6,289 nt of DNA from Syntrophorhabdaceae bacterium (GCA_026415015.1 JAOAHW010000045.1:1-6289), one strand, 5' to 3'. Counted from the stretch's first letter, positions 1 through 6,281 are shown. A program made the numbers and translations. The notes: generated by a model not told the origin, from the sequence alone.

Positions 1-1
1 G

Positions 2-157
2 GCAGGATTTCCTTCTAATCTGGCTGCCATCCAGCTTTTAAAAGAATATATGTGCCATGAGATAGGTATAGAAGACGGGACAATTACAGCCATAAGTAAA
101 GGCATGCACCTCTATGAATATACCTTTGAATTAGCCCTGAAAAGGTTAAGGCGATAG
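2..157 (+). CDS. thyA: Thymidylate synthase, C-terminal 51 residues (5' end outside window)
   Basis: This is the tail of a reading frame entering from the left edge and ending at TAG 155-157. Thymidylate synthase methylates dUMP to dTMP using methylenetetrahydrofolate. From memory, fragment residues 4-38 align without gaps to E. coli ThyA from its PFN motif to its HLY motif: P4-S-N6-L-A-A here, then H36-L-Y38. N6 and H36 are 30 residues apart, as are E. coli N177 and H207, and Y38 matches Y209. These residues bind dUMP, and Asn rather than Asp favours dUMP over dCMP. The catalytic Cys lies upstream, outside the window. The protein stops only 13 residues after HLY, whereas E. coli ThyA continues for about 55. 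It therefore resembles the shorter methanogen/archaeal-type synthases, though a 3' truncation cannot be excluded. It converges on the minus-strand gene ending at 163. Family assignment is good; subtype is inference. Confidence 0.8.
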   Translation, partial: AGFPSNLAAIQLLKEYMCHEIGIEDGTITAISKGMHLYEYTFELALKRLRR

Positions 158-162
158 AACTA

Positions 163-1041
163 CTATTCTTGAGCCATCATCTTGTAGATGGTAAAGATCT
201 TTTCCTGAATAATCTTCATATCGGTATTTTCATTGACTATTATGGATACTGTCTTATTTGTAAAAGGGTCTATGATTGTTAAGAATATCGTGTTGTCCTC
301 TGCTGGGATTATCTCAACAAATAGTTTTTTATTGTATGTCATATAAATGCCGTAATAATTTGCACCAATATAGGTGTCTTTGCACTTATATGCTGTAAAG
401 CTCAATAGGTCATTGAGACAATTTCTCAGGTTTGTTGATGGCAACCTTTCAATCTGTTTTATCACGCCCTTGTGGCTTAATAGATTATTGACAAGGCATT
501 CTGTTTTATCTCTATTTGCCTCGGTATTTTTTTCTGCAAAAGCACTGAGATTATATGTAATCTCTGTTATCTCTGGATATGTATAATCCTCTTTATTCCA
601 GAGTTCTTGAAAGATAAGCGATGCCTCTTCCCAGGACAATTCCTTTTCTGAATCTACAAAAATATTCTTCCTTGTAATACGGTCAAAGAAATTTTCTATA
701 CCCCTTCTCTCTAATCGACTATCAACATATATACTCCAGATCTGGTTATGCCTATCTTTAAGGCGTGGTTCTTTCTCCTCGTCCGGTGATTTTGACGGGT
801 CATAATGAAAATCCTCTCTTAAGACATCATATATATAGAGAAATAACCTGTATATCCTCCCATAAAGGAATGAGCTATCTTCCCATAACCTTAACTTTAC
901 CTCAAGATAACCTTTTTTTCTTTTTATAAAGGCCTTTTCATCCCACGGTGATGGTACGTCTTCTACGAATATTTTATTGACCCTTTCTGATATATTCAAC
1001 AATGATAGGACTTCACTGATTATGGAGTTTCTGTCTTTCAA
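163..1041 (-). CDS. Unrecognised 292-residue protein, TTG start, coupled to upstream TPR-like gene
   Basis: I do not recognise this family. The frame opens with TTG at 1041-1039, one base after the TGA of the upstream gene, with AGAAGG about 11 bases before the start inside that gene's last codons. This arrangement suggests translational coupling. No ATG lies near the start, and TTG codons 14-15 are the next alternative. The protein looks soluble and charged, with no signal peptide and no clear membrane segment. The N-terminal half has an aromatic amphipathic stretch (about 59-82, ending F78-H-Y80-D-P), then an acidic/basic linker (82-98) and a conserved-looking segment I101-W-S-I-Y-V-D107-S-R-L-E-R-R113-G. 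The C-terminal third (about 217-270) looks beta-rich, with alternating hydrophobic residues such as the strand near 251-258. I see no HExxH, Walker, helicase or nuclease motif. Composition and codon use resemble the neighbours, so it looks like a real gene. Function unknown. Confidence 0.82.
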   Translation of the reverse strand: MKDRNSIISEVLSLLNISERVNKIFVEDVPSPWDEKAFIKRKKGYLEVKLRLWEDSSFLYGRIYRLFLYIYDVLREDFHYDPSKSPDEEKEPRLKDRHNQIWSIYVDSRLERRGIENFFDRITRKNIFVDSEKELSWEEASLIFQELWNKEDYTYPEITEITYNLSAFAEKNTEANRDKTECLVNNLLSHKGVIKQIERLPSTNLRNCLNDLLSFTAYKCKDTYIGANYYGIYMTYNKKLFVEIIPAEDNTIFLTIIDPFTNKTVSIIVNENTDMKIIQEKIFTIYKMMAQE

Positions 1042-1042
1042 A

Positions 1043-1633
1043 TCAGAATTCGCCTTCTAAGCTATAGGCCTCCAAAAGGAGTGTCTTTGCCCTCATCCAG
1101 GTAGAGTCTTTTTTCAGATCAAAAGGTGCTGACTCAAGGACCTCAAAGAGATACCTCCTTGCCTTGTCAATCTCACCCCTTTTTGTGTAGATATGGCCTA
1201 TATTCAGGGCAGATTGCTCTTTTGCCTTTTTGTATCTTCCTATGAGATTATCCATCCTCTGCATCTTTATTAGCAGGTCTTCCCTGTCCTTGAGGGGTGT
1301 CTTTTGGTCGGCTGCGATCTTCTCGTATTGTTTCTGTAAAAGATTTATTGTAGCCAATACAGACCGTGTGTAGTCATAGATCTTAAGGGATGTATTAAGG
1401 GAGGTCTGAAACTCGCCTTTTTTCAACATTTCCTCAGCCTTTTTCAAATTGTCCTGGAGGTTAGAATCGTCTATAATCACATCTACTTGCTGTTGCTTGG
1501 GTGGAACTTGAGGTCTGGGCATATTTTTTATCTTCCTTTCAACACCCATGGCAGTCCACGTGCATGTAAATAAAAATAATATTACAAGTACAAACAACAA
1601 AATAGTCTTTTTTAAGGCCAGGTCTTTTGCCAT
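1043..1633 (-). CDS. Small exported or membrane-anchored TPR-like protein
   Basis: This 196-residue protein begins with a basic N-region (K3, K8, K9) and a hydrophobic segment at about 11-24, so it is exported or anchored by one N-terminal helix. A28-M-G30 could be a signal peptidase I site. C24 follows F-T rather than a proper lipobox, so a lipoprotein is unlikely. A proline/glutamine-rich linker (38-50) follows, and the rest looks fully helical. Residues 58-93 and 141-171 resemble TPR units: the second has the A-x-x-x-G-x-x-Y-x-x-x-G-x-x-x-x-A spacing (around L143-N-I-G146, G153, A158) and a P near its end. Residues 178-196 look like the first helix of a third unit. A long charged helix (about 94-140) lies between them. 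Such proteins usually scaffold envelope complexes, but no partner is identifiable beyond the coupled downstream gene. ATG is supported by AAAGGTG (1644-1638) just upstream. Confidence 0.82.
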   Translation of the reverse strand: MAKDLALKKTILLFVLVILFLFTCTWTAMGVERKIKNMPRPQVPPKQQQVDVIIDDSNLQDNLKKAEEMLKKGEFQTSLNTSLKIYDYTRSVLATINLLQKQYEKIAADQKTPLKDREDLLIKMQRMDNLIGRYKKAKEQSALNIGHIYTKRGEIDKARRYLFEVLESAPFDLKKDSTWMRAKTLLLEAYSLEGEF

Positions 1634-1637
1634 AATT

Positions 1638-1644
1638 CACCTTT
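1638..1644 (-). promoter_or_regulatory. Ribosome binding site of the TPR-like gene
   Basis: AAAGGTG lies 4 bases before the ATG at 1633-1631, giving about 6 bases from the AAGG core. It supports this start codon. Confidence 0.65.
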
Positions 1645-1683
1645 CATTTTAGTTTTTTTGGTAAATCTAAGGAAATGAAAAAA

Positions 1684-1757
1684 TGGCGGTGCAGGGACTT
1701 GAACCCCGGACACTGCGGATATGAGCCGCATGCTCTGACCAACTGAGCTACACCGCC
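1684..1757 (-). tRNA. tRNA with CAU anticodon, most likely elongator tRNA-Met
   Basis: The reverse complement folds into a complete 74-nt cloverleaf. The acceptor GGCGGTG pairs perfectly with CACCGCC. The D arm is GCTC/GAGC with AGTTGGTCA in the loop. The anticodon arm is TGCGG/CCGCA with loop CTCATAT, giving anticodon CAT. A 5-nt variable loop follows, then a T arm CGGGG/CCCTG with loop TTCAAGT. The discriminator base is A and no CCA is encoded, so a CCA-adding enzyme is needed. The paired G1-C72 excludes a typical bacterial initiator tRNA, which has a mismatch there. The overall pattern resembles elongator tRNA-Met. A CAU-anticodon tRNA-Ile, which TilS modifies to lysidine, cannot be fully excluded by eye. 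It lies between bioA and the TPR-like gene on the same strand and has its own promoter upstream. Confidence 0.95.
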
Positions 1758-1769
1758 TTTTGCCTTTTT

Positions 1770-1798
1770 CATATATGATATATTGAAATCATTGTCAA
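1770..1798 (-). promoter_or_regulatory. Sigma-70-type promoter for the tRNA
   Basis: On the minus strand, a perfect -35 box TTGACA (1798-1793) is separated by exactly 17 bases from TATATG (1775-1770), a good -10 box. The -10 box ends 12 bases before the mature tRNA 5' end at 1757, which leaves a short 5' leader for RNase P to remove. This is the best promoter match in the window. It could also drive the two protein genes beyond the tRNA, since no hairpin terminator is seen between them. Confidence 0.8.
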
Positions 1799-1856
1799 TA
1801 GTAAAATACCTGCTTGTCATTGCCTTTCTTATGGGAGGATAAACAGTAAATAACAG

Positions 1857-3215
1857 TTATTTTGCTGCCATGGCAACCTCTTTTATGGACTTATATGTAA
1901 CATCTATGAGTTCCTTTAACGTACCCTCATCTATTGCAAGGGGCGGCATCAATACTATGACATCGCCAAGGGGTCTTATTACCACACCCATCTTACGGGC
2001 CTCGAGGATTACCTTTTGACCTATTTTTTCCCCAGGTGGATAGGGTCTTTTTGTCTTTTTATTCTTCACGAGCTCTATACCCACCATAAAACCCTGGTGT
2101 CTCACCTCACCCACAGAAGGTAAATCTTCAAATCTTTTGAGCTCATGGCTTAGCATATCAATCTTTGGTTGGAGTTTATCAATGAGGCTTTCTTTTTCAT
2201 AAAGTTCAAGATTTTTCAATGCAACGCTACAAGCAATAGGATTACCAGTGTATGTATGTCCATGAAAAAAGGTCTTAAACTCCTCAAACCTCCCGAGAAA
2301 ACCATTGAATACTTCTTCAGTTGTTAATGTAGCAGCAAGGGGGAGATATCCTGCAGTGATACTCTTGGAGAGGCATAAAAAATCAGGATGGACACCCTCT
2401 TTTTCACAGGCAAACATATAACCAGTCCTTCCAAAGCCAGTAGCGACCTCATCTGCAATAAAAAGTAGTTCATTGTCCTTTGTTATTTTCCATACAGCAT
2501 TCAAAAAACCTTTTGGTTGAACTATCATGCCTGCTGCACCCTGGACAACAGGTTCTATAATCACTGCACACACCTCATCCCTGTATCTTTTAACAACTTT
2601 TTCAAACTCATCAACACAGGCAAGGCCACACGAGTCTTTTTTCAATTTTAAAGGGCACCTGTAGCAGTATGGTGAAGGTGCCTTATAGGTCTTAAAAAGC
2701 AGGGGCCTGTATATCTTATGAAAGAGGTCTATACCTCCAACACTCACAGAGCCTATCGTATCCCCATGATAACCATTGGAAAATTTTATAAAACGTTTTC
2801 TTTTCTTATTCCCTGTTTGCTGCCAAAATTGATATGCCATCTTGAGGGCTATCTCCACAGATGTTGAGCCATTATCTGAATAAAAGACCTTTGTTAGACC
2901 ATAAGGGGTAATATCAACAAGTTTCTTTGAAAGAAGGATAGAAGGGACATTGGCAAGCCCAAGGAGGGTAGAATGGCAGAGTTTTTTTGCCTGCTTATCT
3001 ATCTCCTCTATCAGCTCTTTTTTGCCATGGCCGTGCACCAGAACCCAAAGAGATGATACACCATCTATATATCTTTTACCCTCTATATCTATAAGGTAGA
3101 AACCCTCAGCCCTTTCTATGACAAGGGGTTCTGATTTCATATAATCATTCATCTGGGTAAATGGATGCCATATGTATCTTTTGTCCCATTCCACAAGCTG
3201 TCTTTTTTTATCCAT
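1857..3215 (-). CDS. bioA: Adenosylmethionine-8-amino-7-oxononanoate aminotransferase (DAPA synthase)
   Basis: BioA transfers an amino group, from SAM in most bacteria or lysine in some, to KAPA to give 7,8-diaminopelargonic acid. It is a cytosolic PLP enzyme of the class III (ornithine) aminotransferase fold. The 452 residues match the family length. Visible hallmarks run in order: W16-H-P-F-T20 near the N-terminus; S54-S-L-W57 with a following H-G-H; N115-G-S-T-S-V-E121 of the phosphate-binding cup; G148-Y-H-G-D-T153, stacking on PLP; D255-E-V-A-T-G-F-G-R, where Asp contacts the PLP pyridine nitrogen; the Schiff-base lysine K284 in LSKSITAGYLPL; and H320-T-Y-T-G-N-P. A Cys motif at 184-200 is typical of one BioA branch, as I recall. 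The start ATG has GGAGG at 3224-3220, 4 bases upstream. The gene lies 46 bases downstream of bioF, in the same orientation. The amino donor cannot be read from the sequence. Confidence 0.96.
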   Translation of the reverse strand: MDKKRQLVEWDKRYIWHPFTQMNDYMKSEPLVIERAEGFYLIDIEGKRYIDGVSSLWVLVHGHGKKELIEEIDKQAKKLCHSTLLGLANVPSILLSKKLVDITPYGLTKVFYSDNGSTSVEIALKMAYQFWQQTGNKKRKRFIKFSNGYHGDTIGSVSVGGIDLFHKIYRPLLFKTYKAPSPYCYRCPLKLKKDSCGLACVDEFEKVVKRYRDEVCAVIIEPVVQGAAGMIVQPKGFLNAVWKITKDNELLFIADEVATGFGRTGYMFACEKEGVHPDFLCLSKSITAGYLPLAATLTTEEVFNGFLGRFEEFKTFFHGHTYTGNPIACSVALKNLELYEKESLIDKLQPKIDMLSHELKRFEDLPSVGEVRHQGFMVGIELVKNKKTKRPYPPGEKIGQKVILEARKMGVVIRPLGDVIVLMPPLAIDEGTLKELIDVTYKSIKEVAMAAK

Positions 3216-3219
3216 ACTG

Positions 3220-3224
3220 CCTCC
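3220..3224 (-). promoter_or_regulatory. Ribosome binding site of bioA
   Basis: GGAGG lies 4 bases before the ATG at 3215-3213. The spacing is slightly short but the core is perfect, and it fixes the start. No promoter or terminator hairpin is visible in the 46-base bioF-bioA gap, which supports co-transcription. Confidence 0.7.
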
Positions 3225-3261
3225 GATATTTCAATTAAGTTAAAAAATGATTTTTAAAAGG

Positions 3262-4431
3262 TCAGATCAATCCTATTTCTCTACCTGCCTTTATGAGACA
3301 AGATATAGCGTAATCCATATCATCCCTTGTAAAACCTTTTACTATGGTCAGTCTTAGTCTCGATGTCCCTTCAGGTACTGTAGGAGGTCTTATTGCCTGG
3401 AGGAAGATACCCATATCAAGGAGCATTTCCTGCATCTTGACAGTCTTTTTGTCTTCACCTACCACAATAGGAATAATAGGGCCTTCACTGTCACCTAAAT
3501 TAAATCCTGCCTCTGTAAGACCTTTTCTAAAATATCCTATATTTTCCCAGAGAAGTTTTTTAAAGGAGTAGTCTTTTTTAACTATCTCAAGGGCCTTCAT
3601 AGATGAAGCAATAGTGGCAGGTGGCAGGGCTGTAGTATACATAAATGTCCTTGCCCTGTTTATAAGATATTCTATTACTGTATCACTTCCCAGGGCAAAT
3701 GCCCCATAAGAACCAAGTGCCTTGCCAAATGTTGCCATATGGACATCCATCTCACCTGATAGCCCAAACATCTCCTCTATACCTGTGCCTTTTTCTCCAA
3801 ACACACCTGTCCCATGTGCATCGTCTATGATTACATTCAGGTCATATCTCTTTTTAAGCTCATATATGTCTTTTAAAGGCGCTATATCCCCGTCCATACT
3901 GAAGATTGTCTCTGTTACCAAAAAACGTTTCCCCTTGCTCTTGTCTTTTTTTATCTTATCCTCCAAGTCATTTATGTCCCTGTGTCTGTAGATAACCTTT
4001 TTTGCCTTTGTGAGCCTCATACTGTGGATAAGACTTGAATGGTTGAGCTCATCACTGAATATCACATCACCCCTTTCAGTAAGGGTTGATATAATTCCTA
4101 TGTTGGCCAGGTATCCATTGGAGAATATAAGCCCCCTGCGATATCTCTTATATGCTGCTGCCTCTTCTTCTAATCTCCTGTAAAGGTCAATGCTCCCTGA
4201 GACGCTCCTGGATGAACATGTCCCCACACCGTATGTCTCTATAGCCTCTTTTGCTGCCTCTATTATCTCTGGATGGGTATGAAGAGATAGATAGCTGTTA
4301 GAGCATAGATTAAGACACTGTCTTGATTCATAGATAATCCTTGTCGCTGATTGGGGTTTGATATATCTTATCTGCCTGTAATTACCCTTTTCTTTTATTT
4401 CTTTTAGCCTGCTTTCAAGTCTCTCTATCAT
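3262..4431 (-). CDS. bioF: 8-amino-7-oxononanoate synthase (KAPA synthase)
   Basis: BioF condenses L-alanine with a pimeloyl thioester, releasing CO2, to make KAPA, the first step of biotin ring assembly. It is a PLP enzyme of the alpha-oxoamine synthase family, and 389 residues is the usual length. Visible motifs are N45-S-Y-L-S-L near the N-terminus, S74-R-S-V-S-G79, H131 stacking on PLP in D127-E-L-N-H-S-S, T173-E-T-I-F-S-M-D-G-D, D203-D-A-H206-G-T-G for the pyridine ring, the lysine K237 in T234-F-G-K-A-L-G, and Y265-T-T-A-L-P-P. The close relative Kbl (glycine C-acetyltransferase) shares the fold. BioF is preferred because bioA follows directly and the motifs resemble BioF. The ATG at 4431 is preceded by AAGGA (4445-4441) with 9-base spacing. 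It is probably transcribed separately from gcdA because a strong terminator intervenes. Confidence 0.92.
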   Translation of the reverse strand: MIERLESRLKEIKEKGNYRQIRYIKPQSATRIIYESRQCLNLCSNSYLSLHTHPEIIEAAKEAIETYGVGTCSSRSVSGSIDLYRRLEEEAAAYKRYRRGLIFSNGYLANIGIISTLTERGDVIFSDELNHSSLIHSMRLTKAKKVIYRHRDINDLEDKIKKDKSKGKRFLVTETIFSMDGDIAPLKDIYELKKRYDLNVIIDDAHGTGVFGEKGTGIEEMFGLSGEMDVHMATFGKALGSYGAFALGSDTVIEYLINRARTFMYTTALPPATIASSMKALEIVKKDYSFKKLLWENIGYFRKGLTEAGFNLGDSEGPIIPIVVGEDKKTVKMQEMLLDMGIFLQAIRPPTVPEGTSRLRLTIVKGFTRDDMDYAISCLIKAGREIGLI

Positions 4432-4446
4432 CTTTCTGAATCCTTA

Positions 4447-4475
4447 TAAATACAAAAATAAAGAATATCAGTCAA
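4447..4475 (-). promoter_or_regulatory. Possible promoter of bioF-bioA
   Basis: The leader between the gcdA terminator and bioF contains TTGACT (4475-4470), five of six -35 bases, then 17 bases to TATTTA (4452-4447), a poor -10. A difficulty is that transcription starting about 7 bases beyond this -10 would leave a leader of about 9 bases and omit the AAGGA ribosome binding site at 4445-4441. An unseen start further upstream, or leaky read-through from gcdA, is equally possible. Confidence 0.3.
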
Positions 4476-4505
4476 CATAATTTATTAAATGGTTAACAGT
4501 TACCT

Positions 4506-4543
4506 AAAAAAAACAGGGTGAGCATATACCCACCCTGTTTTTT
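4506..4543 (-). terminator. Rho-independent terminator of gcdA
   Basis: On the minus strand a run of A, then CAGGGTG (4537-4531), a 10-base loop, and CACCCTG (4520-4514) is followed by eight T (4513-4506). The seven GC-rich pairs extend by six A-T pairs to about 13. It begins 13 bases after the gcdA stop. The plus-strand side also ends in six T, so it could work in both directions, but no plus-strand gene faces it. It separates gcdA from bioF. Confidence 0.93.
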
Positions 4544-4556
4544 GAAAGATTCTTGT

Positions 4557-6275
4557 TTAGCCTTTTATAATCCTTGGCAGTATCATCTGATGATGAGGTG
4601 TAATGGATTTTGGGTTCTGATAGCAGCAGTTTGCAAATGCCACAAGGTATTTCCTCAGATCTGTAAGCTTTACAATTTCGTCCACAAGACCCATCTTTGC
4701 GCAGTATGCTGGTCTTGATTTATCATAGTATTCTTTTACTATCTTGTTCATGGCCTCTATAACTGGTGCAAGGGGTTTGCCTGAATCTTTTTCTTTTACA
4801 AGTCTCCTTGCAAAGGTGGCTACTGCTGCTGTCTCGCCGTGCATAACGTATATCTCTGTTGTGGCAGTGCCGAGGGTGAATGCATTGTTATTATTTGCCT
4901 GTGGACCTGCCATGATATAGTGTGCTGCTGCAGTACCTTTCCTCAATACTATGGCTATCATGGGTACATCACTCTGCTCAATGGAGTAAATAAGTGACTG
5001 ACCAAGGCCAAGGAGTTCTGCCTTCTCTGCGTAATCGCCTACATCGATACCTGTTGTATCCTGAATCCAGACCATAGGGACTCTGTCTCTGCCGCAGAGT
5101 GTCACAAACTCATTGACTTTAATGAGACCCTCTCTGTAGAACTTTCCACCTATCCCTGGATAGGGCGCATACTGTGGGTAACCCTTTGGCATCATACCCT
5201 GCCTGTTTGCCACTATACCTATAAGGAAACCATCTATCTTTACAAGGCCTGTGTATAGTTCTGGGCCATAACCTGGTCTGAATTCCATATGTTCGCTGTT
5301 GTCTACAAGCCTTGCCATAAACTGTTCTACATCATAGACCATCTTCTGGTTAAAGGCCACGATATTGTATAGATCCTCTGCAGGAAATTTTGGCTCTGCT
5401 GGTTTTGCTACCCTGAAGAATGCAGGGTCATATGCAGGCAGTTTTGTTACCCAGTTTTTCAATGAATCAAGAAGGCTTTCTTCAGTGGGATGGACTTCTC
5501 TGAAAAAGCCTGTATGGTCATAGTGAATCTCCACCCTTCCAGGAGGAACTGCCTTAAACTTCCTCGTTGCCTCTATAATGGTCTCTGCCATCTCCTCATC
5601 AAAATAGCCTTTTGGTGCCATACCGCTCACTATACCTGCACCACCAACAGCTATATTACAGTCTTTATGGGCAAGGAGTAAGGTTGGGCTTATTCCCTGA
5701 TAGCCACCGCCTGCCGGGTTTGTTCCATATATGGCAGCAAGGACAGGGATACCGAGTTTATTTAATTCTGCGTGTCTGAAGAATGTTGTTCCGTTTCCAC
5801 GTCTGTTTGCATATACCTTTTCCTGTTCTGGAAGCTTTACTCCGCTGCAGTTTACAAGCCATACGAGAGGGCAATGGAGCCTCTTTGCGATGTCTGTTAC
5901 CCTGAGGATATTATCAGATTGACCTGCAATCCATGCACCGGCAAGGACCTTGTTATCAAAGCCTATAATTACACACCATCTTCCATTGATTCTACCGAGA
6001 CCATCAACTACACCTGTTGTCCCGGATTCTTCATCCATTGGGTCATAGAGCATATGAAGTGGTGCCCATGTTCCTGGGTCAAGGATGTAATCGAGTCTCT
6101 GATATACTGTCCATTCACCTCTTTTGTTGAGTGTCTCTTGTGGTAATCCTGCCTTCTTTTTCTGGTCAATCAATGCCTCGATCTCTTTTTCAACCTTTTT
6201 AATCTCCTCTGCATTGGCTGCATTAGGCTTAACTGGTTTTCCCCAGTCTTGCATCTTTTCAAAATATGGTCTCAT
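4557..6275 (-). CDS. gcdA: Glutaconyl-CoA decarboxylase alpha subunit (biotin-dependent carboxyltransferase)
   Basis: This 572-residue protein resembles Acidaminococcus GcdA (about 587 residues) along nearly its whole length, from memory. That subunit moves the carboxyl group of glutaconyl-CoA onto biotin of the gamma subunit, yielding crotonyl-CoA. The membrane beta subunit then decarboxylates carboxybiotin and pumps Na+. It has two crotonase-like carboxyltransferase domains, about 45-290 and 300-560. The first contains N157-R-R-G, G184-T-N-P-A-G-G-G-Y192 and G211-G-A-G, glycine-rich segments expected to shape the CoA/oxyanion site. The second contains D406-T-T-G-I-D-V-G413, L424-G-Q-S-L-I-Y and G447-T-A-A-A-H-Y453, with a conserved tail H561-H-Q-M-I-L-P-R. 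No signal peptide or membrane helix is seen, as expected for a cytosolic peripheral subunit. A related acyl-CoA specificity is possible, but the motifs favour GcdA over propionyl-CoA or methylcrotonyl-CoA carboxylase. No other Gcd subunit gene is in view; it may lie beyond the right edge. Confidence 0.92.
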   Translation of the reverse strand: MRPYFEKMQDWGKPVKPNAANAEEIKKVEKEIEALIDQKKKAGLPQETLNKRGEWTVYQRLDYILDPGTWAPLHMLYDPMDEESGTTGVVDGLGRINGRWCVIIGFDNKVLAGAWIAGQSDNILRVTDIAKRLHCPLVWLVNCSGVKLPEQEKVYANRRGNGTTFFRHAELNKLGIPVLAAIYGTNPAGGGYQGISPTLLLAHKDCNIAVGGAGIVSGMAPKGYFDEEMAETIIEATRKFKAVPPGRVEIHYDHTGFFREVHPTEESLLDSLKNWVTKLPAYDPAFFRVAKPAEPKFPAEDLYNIVAFNQKMVYDVEQFMARLVDNSEHMEFRPGYGPELYTGLVKIDGFLIGIVANRQGMMPKGYPQYAPYPGIGGKFYREGLIKVNEFVTLCGRDRVPMVWIQDTTGIDVGDYAEKAELLGLGQSLIYSIEQSDVPMIAIVLRKGTAAAHYIMAGPQANNNNAFTLGTATTEIYVMHGETAAVATFARRLVKEKDSGKPLAPVIEAMNKIVKEYYDKSRPAYCAKMGLVDEIVKLTDLRKYLVAFANCCYQNPKSITPHHQMILPRIIKG

Positions 6276-6281
6276 ATACTA

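Noticed and set aside
1043..1633. Lipoprotein signal peptide at C24
   Set aside because: The residues before the Cys are L-F-T, not a lipobox (L-x-G/A-C type). A simple N-terminal helix or a signal peptidase I site near A28-G30 fits better.
1642..1680. Inverted repeat TTTCATTT/AAATGAAA between the tRNA and the TPR-like gene as a terminator or RNA switch
   Set aside because: The eight pairs are almost all A-T with a long loop, and no T-run follows the second arm on the minus strand. It touches the edge of the ribosome binding site but is too weak to claim regulation.
1684..1757. Initiator tRNA-fMet
   Set aside because: The first acceptor pair is G-C, whereas bacterial initiator tRNAs have a mismatch at that position, and the anticodon stem lacks the three consecutive G-C pairs in the initiator arrangement.
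1848..1862. Perfect palindrome AAATAAC-A-GTTATTT at the bioA stop as a terminator
   Set aside because: Only about five A-T pairs could form once a loop is allowed, there is no GC stem and no T-run. It is likely chance in AT-rich sequence.
3262..4431. Glycine C-acetyltransferase (kbl) instead of bioF
   Set aside because: The fold and PLP motifs are shared, but bioA follows directly, no threonine dehydrogenase gene is nearby, and the motif wording resembles BioF more closely.
5772..6146. Open frame of 124 codons on the plus strand, antisense to gcdA
   Set aside because: It lies fully inside a confidently assigned gene, has low-complexity Cys/Ser/Tyr-rich composition typical of an antisense shadow, and has no convincing ribosome binding site. 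The shorter plus-strand frames at 374-586, 3344-3571, 3722-3991, 5490-5681 and 5731-5922 were dismissed for the same reasons. The frame at 4518-4718 starts inside the gcdA terminator and runs antisense to the gcdA 3' end.
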